38,093 nt of DNA from contig CAYGPI010000010.1 of NCBI GenBank assembly GCA_964351745.1, forward strand, positions 1 through 38,093, in the 5' to 3' direction. The DNA is from CAYNJF01 sp964351745 (GTDB lineage Bacteria; Pseudomonadota; Gammaproteobacteria; Berkiellales; Berkiellaceae). Position 1 is the stretch's first letter. Every line of letters begins with the position of its first letter. A program made the translations under genes and the position numbers. The notes beneath the pieces were generated by a model. It was not told where the DNA came from. It ran no database searches and saw nothing but the letters and a program-made list of their open reading frames with translations. This document shows positions 16,400-25,957 of the stretch, in pieces.

Positions 16400-17854
16400 T
16401 TAAGCAATACTTTGCGGTAATTGTTTGTGCCAATCGGTGTGTTGTTGATATTGATGCGCAACGTTTAACAAACGAGCTTCCTCAAAATGTCGACCAATCA
16501 ACTGTAAACCTACGGGTAACTCATGGGCAAGGCCACATGGTACACTTATCCCGGGTAAACCAGCTAAGTTTGCTGAAATCGTGTAAATATCATTTAAATA
16601 CATGCTCACTGGGTCAGACATTTTCTCCCCAATCTTAAACGCTGGTGTTGGAGAAGTAGGGCCTAAAATGCAGTCAACTTTTTTGAAAGCCTCCACAAAA
16701 TCTTGAGCGATAAGCATTCTTACTTGTTGTGCTTTGAGATAATAAGCGTCGTAATAACCAGCTGACAGGGCATAAGTACCAACCATTAATCTGCGTTTGA
16801 CTTCTTCGCCGAAACCTTCCGTCCTCGATCTAAAATAGAGATCGTCGAGATCTTTAGGGGCTTCGCAACGATAGCCAAATCGCACACCGTCATAACGTGA
16901 AAGATTAGAAGAGCATTCTGCACTCGCAACCACATAGTAAACAGAGACGGATAAAGGGCTATTGGGCAAAGAAATGTTAACCATTTCTGCGCCTTGTGAT
17001 TGAAGGACTTCAATGGCATTTTGAACTTGTTTCTCAATGATAGGATCAAGTCCACCTTCAAAATATTCTTTGGGTAGACCTACTTTTAAGCCTTTGATTG
17101 GCTTATTTAAGTCTGCCATGTAGTCAGGTACTTTTTGATCAACGCTGGTAGAATCTCTGGTGTCAAAGCCTGCCATGCCTTGTAACATCATGGCTGCGTC
17201 TTCAGCGGTTTGAGTCATCGGACCTGCCTGATCAAGACTGGATGCAAAAGCAATCATACCATAGCGAGAGACACGCCCGTAGGTTGGCTTTAAGCCAGTG
17301 ATCCCTGTAAGGGCTGCGGGCTGGCGAATCGAGCCGCCAGTATCAGTGCCAGTGGCTGCAGGGGCAAGTCTCGCCGCGACCGCAGCAGCAGAGCCGCCAG
17401 ATGAGCCACCGGGGACGCGCTCAAGATCCCATGGATTTTTAACAGCACCATAAAAACTAGTTTCATTGGATGAGCCCATGGCAAATTCGTCCATGTTGGT
17501 TTTACCTAACATGACCATGCCCGAATCTTTTAACTTGGTAACAAGCGTTGCATCGTAAGGGGATATAAAATTATCAAGCATCTTTGAGCCACAAGAAGTT
17601 CGAAGCCCTTGGGTACAAAAAATATCTTTGTGTGCCATCGGTAAACCAGTTAAAAGACCAGCATGGCCTGAAGCAATTTTTTTATCAGCTTGGATGGCAG
17701 CCTGCCTTGCTCCTGCTTCATCGACAGAAATGAAAGCGTTGATTTGATTGGCATCATGCTCAATACGATTGAGATAAAAATCCGTTAACTCGACACTGGA
17801 TATTTTTTTGTTTTTTAGATCTTCAGAGAGAGCTTTTAATGTTTTGGTTAACAT
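16400..17854 (-). CDS. gatA: Asp-tRNA(Asn)/Glu-tRNA(Gln) amidotransferase subunit A
   Basis: GatA is the glutaminase subunit that frees ammonia from glutamine for GatB. The 484 residues belong to the amidase signature family, with the Ser-cisSer-Lys triad at Lys76 (MAHKDIF), Ser151 (GGSSGGSAAA) and Ser175 (TDTGGSIRQP). The spacing equals that of the characterised GatA enzymes (79/154/178 in S. aureus, as I recall). AAGGAT precedes the start codon. It begins 9 bases after gatC and ends 13 bases before gatB. Presence of the full GatCAB suggests the organism makes Gln-tRNA and/or Asn-tRNA by transamidation. Confidence 0.97.
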   Translation of the reverse strand: MLTKTLKALSEDLKNKKISSVELTDFYLNRIEHDANQINAFISVDEAGARQAAIQADKKIASGHAGLLTGLPMAHKDIFCTQGLRTSCGSKMLDNFISPYDATLVTKLKDSGMVMLGKTNMDEFAMGSSNETSFYGAVKNPWDLERVPGGSSGGSAAAVAARLAPAATGTDTGGSIRQPAALTGITGLKPTYGRVSRYGMIAFASSLDQAGPMTQTAEDAAMMLQGMAGFDTRDSTSVDQKVPDYMADLNKPIKGLKVGLPKEYFEGGLDPIIEKQVQNAIEVLQSQGAEMVNISLPNSPLSVSVYYVVASAECSSNLSRYDGVRFGYRCEAPKDLDDLYFRSRTEGFGEEVKRRLMVGTYALSAGYYDAYYLKAQQVRMLIAQDFVEAFKKVDCILGPTSPTPAFKIGEKMSDPVSMYLNDIYTISANLAGLPGISVPCGLAHELPVGLQLIGRHFEEARLLNVAHQYQQHTDWHKQLPQSIA

Positions 17855-17863
17855 GATGGATCC

Positions 17864-18163
17864 TTAGGATTTGCCTTCAATGACTTGCGGAACTAAATAT
17901 AAGCCAGCATCCACGGCTGGAGCGCCTTTTTGAAAAAGCTCACGGTCGACAACTTCTGTCACCTCATCTTCACGAACTCGTTGAGTGAGCTCTGTCATGG
18001 GGTGAGCCATCGGCTTGATGTTTGTCGTGTCAGCGTCATTAATCTGCTCAACTAAGCCAAGAATTTTACTGATATTGGTTGCATAATTTGAAATTTCGCT
18101 ATCATTAATAGATAGCCTGGCTAGTGTGGCCACTTTCTTAATGTCTGAATCACTAAAAGACAT
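17864..18163 (-). CDS. gatC: Asp-tRNA(Asn)/Glu-tRNA(Gln) amidotransferase subunit C
   Basis: GatC is the small subunit that wraps around GatA and stabilises the GatAB complex. Ninety-nine residues with the family pattern: IKKVATLARLSI near the N-terminus, the ILGLVEQINDADT helix, PMAHPMTELTQRVREDEVTE, and the C-terminal GLYLVPQVIEGKS. First gene of the gatCAB operon; an AGGGG stands about 8 bases before the start. It is divergent from mreB across 136 bp. A weak promoter TTGCAC-17-TACACA can be drawn on the minus strand at about 18199-18238. Confidence 0.95.
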   Translation of the reverse strand: MSFSDSDIKKVATLARLSINDSEISNYATNISKILGLVEQINDADTTNIKPMAHPMTELTQRVREDEVTEVVDRELFQKGAPAVDAGLYLVPQVIEGKS

Positions 18164-18240
18164 GCAAGGTCCCCTGAAGGTTTTGTTGTGTAACTTACTA
18201 AAAATGTTTGTGCAAGAAATACTTTACCACAGAGCGCAGC

Positions 18241-18269
18241 TTGCCCAAAGCCCAACTGCTTGCTATATA
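18241..18269 (+). promoter_or_regulatory. Candidate sigma-70 promoter of mreB
   Basis: TTGCCC (18241-18246), a 17-base spacer, and TATATA (18264-18269) with an extended -10 TGC just before it. It lies about 30 bases before the mreB start codon and would drive the mreBCD-rng-yhdP-nit-tldD-pmbA series. Assigned by pattern only. Confidence 0.55.
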
Positions 18270-18299
18270 GAAAAGTACCCCCAAACAAAGGAAAGTTTT

Positions 18300-19343
18300 A
18301 TGTTCAAAGCGTTAAGAGGAATTTTTTCCAGCGATCTATCGATTGATTTGGGGACTGCTAACACCCTCATTTATGTTCGCAATCAGGGGATCGTTTTGGA
18401 CGAACCTTCCGTTGTTGCCATTAAAGACGGGGGCACCTACGGACATCAACAGGTAGTGGCCGTAGGCCTTGAAGCTAAGCAAATGCTTGGGCGCACCCCT
18501 GGTCATATTAAAGCTATTCGTCCAATGAAAGAAGGCGTCATCGCTGACTTTCATGTCACTGAGAAAATGTTGCAGCATTTTATCCATAAAGTTCATGAAA
18601 ATAGGTATTTTAGACCTAGTCCAAGAGTGCTGATTTGCGTGCCATGTGGCTCCACTCAGGTAGAGAGAAGAGCTATCAAGGAGTCAGCATTAGGCGCAGG
18701 GGCTAGAGTTGTCTACTTGATTGATGAGCCCATGGCAGCAGCCATTGGTGCAGGGATGCCCGTTGAAGAAGCCAGTGGATCGATGGTTGTTGATATCGGA
18801 GGTGGTACAACTGAAGTCGCGATTATCTCTTTAAGCGGTGTTGTTTATTCTTCATCTGTCAGAATAGGCGGTGATAAATTTGATGAAGCCATTATCAGTT
18901 ATGTTCGACGTAATTACGGAAGTCTCATTGGCGAAGCGACAGCAGAAAGAGTGAAGCATGCAATTGGGACGGCATTCCCAGCCAAAGAAATTTATGAAAT
19001 TGAAGTGCGTGGCAGAAATTTAGCTGAAGGCATTCCGCGAGGCTTTGTGCTTAACAGCAATGAAATATTAGAATCTTTACAAGAGCCACTGACTGGCATT
19101 GTTAGTGCTGTTAAATTAGCTTTAGAGCAGGCACCCCCAGAGCTTTCAGCGGACATTGCTGAGAGAGGCCTTGTTTTAACAGGAGGAGGGGCTTTGCTTC
19201 ATGGCATTGATCGGTTAATAGCCCAAGAAACTGGGTTATCAGTTGTCGTGGCAGAAGATCCTTTGACCTGTGTTGCTCGTGGTGGCGGAAGAGCCTTAGA
19301 GATGATCGATCATCACCAAGATGAATTCTTGGCACAAAACTAG
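18300..19343 (+). CDS. mreB: Rod-shape actin homologue MreB
   Basis: MreB polymerises under the inner membrane and directs lateral cell-wall synthesis. The start used is ATG 18300 (MFKALRGIFSSDLSIDLGTA), with AAAGGAAA 6 to 9 bases upstream; a longer frame from 18126 overlaps gatC and is rejected. This gives 347 residues, the normal size. The phosphate-1 loop DLGTANT is near 16-22, phosphate-2 is VVDIGGGTTEVAI, and the C-terminal GLVLTGGGALLHGID is the adenosine motif. The N-terminal MFKALRGIFS is the amphipathic membrane-binding helix. mreC starts 2 bases after the stop. Confidence 0.98.
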   Translation: MFKALRGIFSSDLSIDLGTANTLIYVRNQGIVLDEPSVVAIKDGGTYGHQQVVAVGLEAKQMLGRTPGHIKAIRPMKEGVIADFHVTEKMLQHFIHKVHENRYFRPSPRVLICVPCGSTQVERRAIKESALGAGARVVYLIDEPMAAAIGAGMPVEEASGSMVVDIGGGTTEVAIISLSGVVYSSSVRIGGDKFDEAIISYVRRNYGSLIGEATAERVKHAIGTAFPAKEIYEIEVRGRNLAEGIPRGFVLNSNEILESLQEPLTGIVSAVKLALEQAPPELSADIAERGLVLTGGGALLHGIDRLIAQETGLSVVVAEDPLTCVARGGGRALEMIDHHQDEFLAQN

Positions 19344-19345
19344 CC

Positions 19346-20218
19346 GTGTTGGATATTGCGTATGATTCAAGGTTAAAGTCCTACCGGCCTTTAAAAGCAT
19401 TCGCTCTCGTTGCTTTGTCCTTGGTTTTGTTATGGGCGGATATCCAATGGGCGCCGTTTAAAAATTTTAAGTCTTATTTAGCACAAGCTGTCTATCCCAT
19501 TTACCGGTGTGCGGATTATCCATTTGAATTAGCTCAGCGGTGGGTTACCTATTTTCAAGATCAGCAATCGCTTTCACAAGAAAATCATCGCTTGTCCCTT
19601 AAGTTGAAACAAGTTGAGAGTCAAATGGTTGCTGCTAAACAACTTTATACTGAAAATAAAGCATTAAGAGAGATGCTTGGTGGGCAAACAAGAGTTCCTG
19701 AAACAACGATGTTAAGTCGTTTGCTGTCGGTTAAGACCACGCCTTTTGCTCACCAAGCGATCCTTGATAAAGGCTCAAAGCAACACGTTCAGTTAGGACA
19801 GCCTATTTTCGACGCCCAAGGTGTGATTGGACTGGTAGACGAAGTTGGTCTTTTTCAATCTCGAGCACTATTAGCCACTGATCCATTAATGGCCATCCCT
19901 GTCGAGTCGTCAAGAACGGGTGAGAGAGCCATTGCCTATGGCACTGGGCATGAAAATAAACTTGAACTTAAGCACGTGCCATTTATCACAAGTTTCAAAG
20001 TAGGAGATACGCTGGTCACTTCCGGATTAGGAGGTATTTTTCCTTCGGGGCATTTTGTTGGTATGGTGACTCAAGTTGTTTCTGATAAAACTCAGAAATT
20101 TAAAACGTTTTTAGTGGATCACAAAACTAAATTTGATAATAGGCAGTATGTGTTTTTAATTGTGCCAAAGCCCTTAGCGATTGATTCAGTTGTGGAAGAC
20201 CCTGATGCAAAATCCTAA
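19346..20218 (+). CDS. mreC: Rod-shape-determining protein MreC
   Basis: MreC is a bitopic inner-membrane protein whose periplasmic part links MreB to the elongation synthases PBP2 and RodA. Seen: a GTG start 2 bases after mreB, a transmembrane helix at about 16-32 (LKAFALVALSLVLLWADI), a coiled coil at about 70-105 (SLSQENHRLSLKLKQVES), and the beta-barrel domains with AILDKGSKQHVQLGQPIFDA and VTSGLGGIFPSGHFVGMV. The 290 residues are normal. No good ribosome binding site is visible, so initiation probably depends on coupling to mreB. Confidence 0.95.
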   Translation: MLDIAYDSRLKSYRPLKAFALVALSLVLLWADIQWAPFKNFKSYLAQAVYPIYRCADYPFELAQRWVTYFQDQQSLSQENHRLSLKLKQVESQMVAAKQLYTENKALREMLGGQTRVPETTMLSRLLSVKTTPFAHQAILDKGSKQHVQLGQPIFDAQGVIGLVDEVGLFQSRALLATDPLMAIPVESSRTGERAIAYGTGHENKLELKHVPFITSFKVGDTLVTSGLGGIFPSGHFVGMVTQVVSDKTQKFKTFLVDHKTKFDNRQYVFLIVPKPLAIDSVVEDPDAKS

Positions 20219-20696
20219 TCAATATAGGGGACTCCTTTTCCTGTCTCTGCTGGCGGCCTTGTTATGTGACTTGCTGCCCATCCCGTTAAGTTGGGCATGG
20301 TATTTGCCTGACTGGTCTATGATTTGGGTGCTTATTTGGACGCTTATTGCACCTAGAATGTTAGGTCTCACACAAATCTTCTTCTTTGGTCTTTTTGTTG
20401 ATGTCTTGCTTGGTGGGGTTATTGGTGCTCATGCCATGAGCTATGTCCTTATCGGATGCGTAGCCTTTCATGTTCGATTGCCGTTTAAATTCTACCCTTT
20501 GTGGCAGCAATTTGTTCTATTTGGTTTCTTTGGGCTTATGAATACACAAATCCTCTATTGGATAAACAGCTTGGTTGGGCGGGAGCCTTTAGATTGGCAG
20601 TACTGGGGCCAAGGATTAAGTGGAGCATTTTTTTGGTTAATTTTTGTAGGGTTAAGAGCTCTGAGAGCTAGAAACGTCGGCCACCAGCTTAATTAG
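20205..20696 (+). CDS. mreD: Rod-shape-determining membrane protein MreD
   Basis: MreD is a polytopic inner-membrane partner of MreC. The start at ATG 20205 (MQNPNQYRGLLFLSLLAALL) has GGAAG 6 bases upstream and overlaps the end of mreC by 14 bases; the in-frame TTG at 20181 is less likely. The 163 residues contain about five hydrophobic segments, with PDWSMIWVLIWTLIAPRMLG and FGLFVDVLLGGVIGAHAMSY typical of MreD. In many gammaproteobacteria maf follows here; instead there is a 111-bp gap and then rng. Confidence 0.93.
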   Translation: MQNPNQYRGLLFLSLLAALLCDLLPIPLSWAWYLPDWSMIWVLIWTLIAPRMLGLTQIFFFGLFVDVLLGGVIGAHAMSYVLIGCVAFHVRLPFKFYPLWQQFVLFGFFGLMNTQILYWINSLVGREPLDWQYWGQGLSGAFFWLIFVGLRALRARNVGHQLN

Positions 20697-20712
20697 AGAC
20701 ACGAACCTATGG

Positions 20713-20751
20713 TATGATGTGGGTGTCCTTTTATGGATGCTTTTATGGATG
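20713..20751 (+). repeat. 12-bp tandem duplication upstream of rng
   Basis: CTTTTATGGATG occurs twice head to tail (20728-20739 and 20740-20751) in the 111-bp mreD-rng gap. A TATGAT (20713-20718) just before it is a fair -10 element, but the matching -35 is weak (TTAATT at 18 bases). The duplication may be neutral. Confidence 0.5.
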
Positions 20752-20807
20752 ATATCAATGCGTAGGGATCTAGTTCAGTGGCTTGGTTTATAGTTTAAGG
20801 CTTTTGT

Positions 20808-22280
20808 GTGTCTGAAGAAATTCTAATTAATGTAACCCCACGTGAAACACGAGTTGCTGTACTAGAAAATGGCGTTGTTCAAGAAATTATTGTTGAGAGA
20901 GCCTCTAGGAGAGGATTAGTTGGCAATATTTATATGGGTAAAGTTGTAAGAGTTTTACCTGGCATGCAAGCTGCCTTTATTGAAATTGGCTTAGCTAGAG
21001 CAGCCTTTCTTCATATGACTGACATGATTAGCTCACAAACTGAAAAAGCAGCAGAATTACCACAATCGAGTCAATATGAATGTATTAGCGAAATTCTATC
21101 CGAAGGACAGACACTTGCTGTTCAAGTCACCAAAGATCCCCTCGGTAGCAAAGGCGCACGATTAACCACAAGAATTTCACTTCCATCACGCCACCTCGTT
21201 TTTATGCCAGAGCTGCGCCATGTTGGTGTCTCTCAAAGAATCGAAGATGAATCTGTGCGCGAACGGTTAAAACAAATGGTGACTCAAGGCAGTGTGAACA
21301 CAGATGGTGGTTATATTGTTAGAACAGCTGCTGAAACTGCACCAGAATCTGAAATCTTGGCTAACAAAGAATACCTTAAAAAATATTGGAGTAAGATTCA
21401 AAGCCAACTCAAAAGAGCTGCGCCTGGCGATATTATTCACGAAGATCTACCTCTTTATCTTAGAGTGTTCAGAGACTTAGTTTCGAGCGAAACTGAAAGA
21501 GTCAGAATAGATATGCTTTCTATCTATGAAAAATCATTACAGTTTGTTAAAGATTTTATTCCAGAAGTAGAAAAATCAGTCGAATCCTATTCTCATGAAA
21601 GACCAATTTTTGATATTTACAATATTGAGGATGAGATCCAAAAAGCGCTCCATCGTAAGGTTCAGCTTAAATCAGGTGGTTATCTTATCTTTGATCAAAC
21701 TGAAGCGATGACCACGATTGATGTGAACACAGGGGCGTTTGTAGGGCATCGAAATTTAGAAGAAACACTTTTCAAGACCAATCTAGAAGCCGCGATTGCG
21801 ATTGCAAGACAATTAAGGTTAAGGAATCTAGGAGGCATCATTATCATTGACTTTATTGATATGATAGATGTCGACCATAAAAGGCAAGTGCTTCGAGCTT
21901 TGGAAAAAGCCTTGGCACGTGACCATGCTAAAAATAAGATTTCAGAAGTTTCAAGTTTGGGACTTGTAGAAATGACTCGCAAGCGTACACAAGAAAGCTT
22001 AGAGCATGTTTTATGTGAAACTTGTATGTTGTGTCATGGGCGAGGAAGTATTAAGTCTGCGGAAACGGTTGGTTATGAAATTTTTAGAGAAGTTTTACGC
22101 TCTGCAAGAGCCTATGATGCTAAAAGTTATTTGGTTTTAGCCTCGCAAGAGGTTGTGGATAGAATGTTAGATGAAGAATCAGCATCCGTTGCTGATCTAG
22201 AAGATGTTATTTCTAAACCCATCAAGTTTCAAGTTGAAACTTTATATACCCAAGAGCAATTTGATGTGGTGTTGATGTGA
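20808..22280 (+). CDS. rng: Ribonuclease G
   Basis: RNase G is an endoribonuclease that matures the 5' end of 16S rRNA and decays some mRNAs. The 490 residues equal the E. coli length, which distinguishes it from the much longer RNase E. GTG start with AAGG about 7 bases upstream. Seen: the S1 domain at about 36-125 (GNIYMGKVVRVLPGMQAAFI), catalytic Asp305 (TIDVNTG) and Asp348 (IIIDFIDM), and the Zn-link CETC at 403-406. The stop overlaps the yhdP start as GTGA. Position after mreD and before yhdP is the classical cafA location. Confidence 0.97.
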   Translation: MSEEILINVTPRETRVAVLENGVVQEIIVERASRRGLVGNIYMGKVVRVLPGMQAAFIEIGLARAAFLHMTDMISSQTEKAAELPQSSQYECISEILSEGQTLAVQVTKDPLGSKGARLTTRISLPSRHLVFMPELRHVGVSQRIEDESVRERLKQMVTQGSVNTDGGYIVRTAAETAPESEILANKEYLKKYWSKIQSQLKRAAPGDIIHEDLPLYLRVFRDLVSSETERVRIDMLSIYEKSLQFVKDFIPEVEKSVESYSHERPIFDIYNIEDEIQKALHRKVQLKSGGYLIFDQTEAMTTIDVNTGAFVGHRNLEETLFKTNLEAAIAIARQLRLRNLGGIIIIDFIDMIDVDHKRQVLRALEKALARDHAKNKISEVSSLGLVEMTRKRTQESLEHVLCETCMLCHGRGSIKSAETVGYEIFREVLRSARAYDAKSYLVLASQEVVDRMLDEESASVADLEDVISKPIKFQVETLYTQEQFDVVLM

Positions 22281-25200
22281 TTATTAAAAGCGCCAAGCTG
22301 TGCAGTTATCTGACGTTTAAAATTTTGGGCTGGGTTGTTATCTTGCTAGCCTCTTTCAAATTGATTCTCCCTTTTTTCTTACCACTGACGATTGACGACG
22401 TTTGGTTCGAAAAAGTTGTTGGTCAATATTTTCAGAAGGTAAACATTGGCTCGGTTCACATTGTGATGGATGATGGCAAAGTTTCATTGTTGTTACAAAA
22501 TATTGATACCCCATTGGATGAAGCGCAAGGTGTTCATGTGACTCGGGCCTATGTCTCACTGAGTCCTTTAAAGAGTTTATTAAGTCGAAAATGGATTTTT
22601 AATAAAGTGACTCTATTTTCGGGCGATCTTCACATGGGCTTCGGTAAAGACCATGTTCGTTTGGGAGCGGTTAAAATTCCCATTCATCCTGATCAACAAC
22701 TTCCTGTTTGGGTACATCATTTAAACCTTAAGAATCTCACCGTTCATTTAGATGATATTCCAGAGCTTTCAGATGTTTTTGTTCACGAAATACATTTGTT
22801 AAATCCAAAGAGAAAGGGGCTTTTAAAAGCAACTATCACGGAAGATAAATCTAAACTTGCAGCTTTAAATATTATATTTAATTTTGAAAAACGCCAAGAT
22901 GATATCACAGGGGAGCTTTATGTTCAGGGCTATGATCATAACTTAACCCGTCTTTTTAAGCTCTTACAATGGCCTGGCTCAGCGATGGATGGTAAGGCAA
23001 ATTTTAAGTGCTGGGCGAGCATTGATAAAAGTCAAATTTTATCGGCCACATTAGATCTAGAAGGTGAGGATTTAATTTTACGCAAGCCGCATGGTTCTCT
23101 TGATATTAAAGAGTTAAATGGGCGGTTAAGATATGAGAATCAGACTTTCGAGCAACAATGGTTTGGTGAAAATTTATCTCTTAAGTTAGAGGACAGTGTC
23201 CATCAAACACAGTTTTCAATGACAAGTCAGGCCGATAATGAATATACGATTAAGGGCAAAAATTTTGATATTGGTTTGATTCACTTTATTGTCCAAGATG
23301 TGCCTAAAGTAGATTCCTTTTTTCAATCTTTTGACTTGTTGCCCAAAGGAAATATTCCTTTTGTCGAAATGATATTTGATAAAGGTTTTACAGGTGCTCC
23401 AAAATCTGTCTTGATGATGGGAGAAGATCTTTCTTTCGTTCGCGATGACATCGAAGTAAAAAATTTAGATGGGCAACTCTACTTTAAAGATGATGCCATT
23501 ACAGCGCAACTAGCAGGCCAAGAAGCTATTTTATCTCACAGAGCGATATTCCAAGATCCAATCAACCTGAAAAATTATGACATATCCATGCACTATGACT
23601 TAAATAGGCAGCAATTAGGCCTTAAGGCACAAGCAGGACAAGAAGGTAATTATCTGGAAGGCCAAATGATTTTGTTTCTTCAGGACGAGCCACTCATAGA
23701 TTTTCAAGTGAGATCCCCCAAAATATTAGTCTCTCATATCAAACCATGGATCCCGGTCAAAAGGTTAAGCCAAGGCTTATCAACTTGGCTAGACAAAGCC
23801 TTAGTGTCAGGCTCTTTAACCGATATAAGTTTGAGCTACTCAGGCTTGCTGAAAGATTTTTCTAGTGCAGATAACGCTAATCCATACCAATTGAAAGGTC
23901 ATTTCGATGAGGTTAAGTTAGATTATATGGCGCCTTGGCCAAGTGGTATTTTTGAGTCGGGGCACTTCAAAATTGATAAGCACGCATTTGTGGTCGATGC
24001 GAAAGGGCGTCTAGATCAAGCCAAAGGTACATTAAAGGCATTACATGCAAGCATCAAGGATTTTAGAAGTGAAGCTGTTCATTTGCAAGTGACGACTCAA
24101 TTGGGAGCTGATTTAAATGATGCTTGGGGTGTCTTGCATGAAACAAAATTGATTGATTCATTTTTTTATAAGGAAGTTCAATTTAAAGGGCCTTTCCAAT
24201 TGTCATTGCTGATGGATTTTACGCTTAATAAAAATATAGAGCCTCAAATCAAGGGCCATTTTACTTTTGAAGAAGGCCTGTACCAGCCAAGGTTTTTTCC
24301 AGGGATGACTGATTTCTCTGGGGAAATTAATTTTGATAATAAAGGGCTGAAAAGTCGCCATTTAAGTGGCTATATTTTGAATAATCCTTTTGATCACAAA
24401 TTGAAGATAGATTTTGGCAAACAAGGAAGCTTAAGGCTTGAATCAACAGGCCTCCTTAAAACACAGACTATCTTGCCAAGCATTTCACAAGGCTCTGCGC
24501 CTTTGAATGCAGAGTTTAAATGGTCATTCTCGCAAAAGCATGCAACAGCAAACGGCTCTATTGATTTAAGTCATGTGAAGATTGATGCCCCAAGCCCTTT
24601 GGGCATCGATAAAGGAACATCAGATCGTTTGACATTTGCTGCCGATATTAACCCAGGGCAATCAGCTATGTTGATGCTCGACTTATCCGACAAAATCCAA
24701 AGCCAGCTATCTTTTGAGCTTGATAATGATCGCCTTAAAGAGAAAGCTGTTGCTATTCATTTTGGAGCATCAAACACGATATCTTTACCAGAGCAAGGTT
24801 GGCTTATTTCTGGGCATTTGGGTGAGCTATATGTTGAGCCATGGTTGAGTTTCCTTAAAGCCTTCAAACAGCCAGACGCTAAAGAAAGACAGTATCAATT
24901 TGATCTGGATATCGATGATTTAGTCACGGAAGACTTCTATTTGAAAGAGGCTGCTGTGAAGGGGCAATATTCAGAAATGAATAAAATCAGTCATTTTATG
25001 ATAGATAGTCCTAAGCTTAAGGGGAACTTTAATCTAGATTTAAAAGATAATGGACTTTGGTCTATTGATATCGAACATTTGTACTTGAGTAAGAAAATAG
25101 ATGCTCATAAACCTTTTGATTTGCCCTGGCGGCCGATCCAATTAAAAATGAAAGTTTTTGAGAATGCTTCTATCAGCTTAAAGGATTTTGACTTAAATCT

Positions 25201-25957
25201 TATTCCAAACAAAGATGGTTTTGTGATCGATGGCTTATCCTTTGGTATGAATCAATCTAAAATTAACATGACAGGCTTGTGGCAAAATCAAAATGCGCCT
25301 TATTATGTTAAATTAGCTGGTGATGTCAAGACAAATAATCTCAGCCATATTTTGCATGGCCTAGGTAAGGCTCCTACGATTAAAGGAGCTAAAGGGCAGA
25401 TTCACTTTGATGTTGCTTATCATGGTAATTTGTTTCAACCTAATTTATCTACCTTAAGAGGGCAAGCAGAGGTCGATCTGAAATCTGGCTCTATTCCTGG
25501 AGTGAATCCAGGTATCGGCCGTATTCTAAGTTTGCTGAACCTCGACACATTACAAAGAAGATTAAAATTTGATTTTAGTGATGTCACCCATGAAGGCTAT
25601 GCCTTTGATACGATGAAAGGTCGCTTTACGTTAGATCATGGGTTAATTAAAACTGATGAGCTAAGGTTAGAGGCTCCGACAGCCAATATTGACTTCTATG
25701 GTGATATGTCTCTTGTAAGCAAGCAAGTGAATGCTGAAGTGATTGTGATGCCCAATTTAACAGGTAGTTTACCTCTTGCTGCGGCCATCGCCGCAGGGAA
25801 CCCTGCCATCGGCGCTGCAGTTTGGCTGATGGATAAAGTCATAGGTAAGAAGATCCAAGAGATGACTCGTTATACGTATGTCGTGACGGGTACTGTCGAA
25901 TCTCCTCATGTTAAAGAGATGGATTATTCAGAAAAAAATCAATTTACACGCAGGTGA
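22277..25957 (+). CDS. yhdP: AsmA-like protein YhdP, outer-membrane lipid transport
   Basis: YhdP is a long inner-membrane-anchored periplasmic protein that helps move phospholipids to the outer membrane, together with TamB and YdbH. The 1226 residues fit the family. An N-terminal transmembrane helix lies at about 12-35 (LTFKILGWVVILLASFKLIL), followed by a very long repeated beta-strand region and the conserved AsmA-like C-terminus (SGSIPGVNPGIGRILSLLNL, then LRLEAPTANIDFYGDMSLVS and LPLAAAIAAGNPAIGAAVWL). GTG start overlapping rng by 4 bases, and its own stop overlaps the nit start by GTGA. The order rng-yhdP-nit-tldD is conserved in gammaproteobacteria. Confidence 0.93.
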   Translation: MIIKSAKLCSYLTFKILGWVVILLASFKLILPFFLPLTIDDVWFEKVVGQYFQKVNIGSVHIVMDDGKVSLLLQNIDTPLDEAQGVHVTRAYVSLSPLKSLLSRKWIFNKVTLFSGDLHMGFGKDHVRLGAVKIPIHPDQQLPVWVHHLNLKNLTVHLDDIPELSDVFVHEIHLLNPKRKGLLKATITEDKSKLAALNIIFNFEKRQDDITGELYVQGYDHNLTRLFKLLQWPGSAMDGKANFKCWASIDKSQILSATLDLEGEDLILRKPHGSLDIKELNGRLRYENQTFEQQWFGENLSLKLEDSVHQTQFSMTSQADNEYTIKGKNFDIGLIHFIVQDVPKVDSFFQSFDLLPKGNIPFVEMIFDKGFTGAPKSVLMMGEDLSFVRDDIEVKNLDGQLYFKDDAITAQLAGQEAILSHRAIFQDPINLKNYDISMHYDLNRQQLGLKAQAGQEGNYLEGQMILFLQDEPLIDFQVRSPKILVSHIKPWIPVKRLSQGLSTWLDKALVSGSLTDISLSYSGLLKDFSSADNANPYQLKGHFDEVKLDYMAPWPSGIFESGHFKIDKHAFVVDAKGRLDQAKGTLKALHASIKDFRSEAVHLQVTTQLGADLNDAWGVLHETKLIDSFFYKEVQFKGPFQLSLLMDFTLNKNIEPQIKGHFTFEEGLYQPRFFPGMTDFSGEINFDNKGLKSRHLSGYILNNPFDHKLKIDFGKQGSLRLESTGLLKTQTILPSISQGSAPLNAEFKWSFSQKHATANGSIDLSHVKIDAPSPLGIDKGTSDRLTFAADINPGQSAMLMLDLSDKIQSQLSFELDNDRLKEKAVAIHFGASNTISLPEQGWLISGHLGELYVEPWLSFLKAFKQPDAKERQYQFDLDIDDLVTEDFYLKEAAVKGQYSEMNKISHFMIDSPKLKGNFNLDLKDNGLWSIDIEHLYLSKKIDAHKPFDLPWRPIQLKMKVFENASISLKDFDLNLIPNKDGFVIDGLSFGMNQSKINMTGLWQNQNAPYYVKLAGDVKTNNLSHILHGLGKAPTIKGAKGQIHFDVAYHGNLFQPNLSTLRGQAEVDLKSGSIPGVNPGIGRILSLLNLDTLQRRLKFDFSDVTHEGYAFDTMKGRFTLDHGLIKTDELRLEAPTANIDFYGDMSLVSKQVNAEVIVMPNLTGSLPLAAAIAAGNPAIGAAVWLMDKVIGKKIQEMTRYTYVVTGTVESPHVKEMDYSEKNQFTRR

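Noticed and set aside
16387..16461. Upstream in-frame extension of gatB
   Set aside because: It overlaps the end of gatA; the family N-terminus with AGGAGA upstream begins at 16386.
18126..18299. Upstream in-frame extension of mreB
   Set aside because: It overlaps gatC, has no family similarity, and a proper start with a ribosome binding site and the canonical MreB N-terminus exists at 18300.
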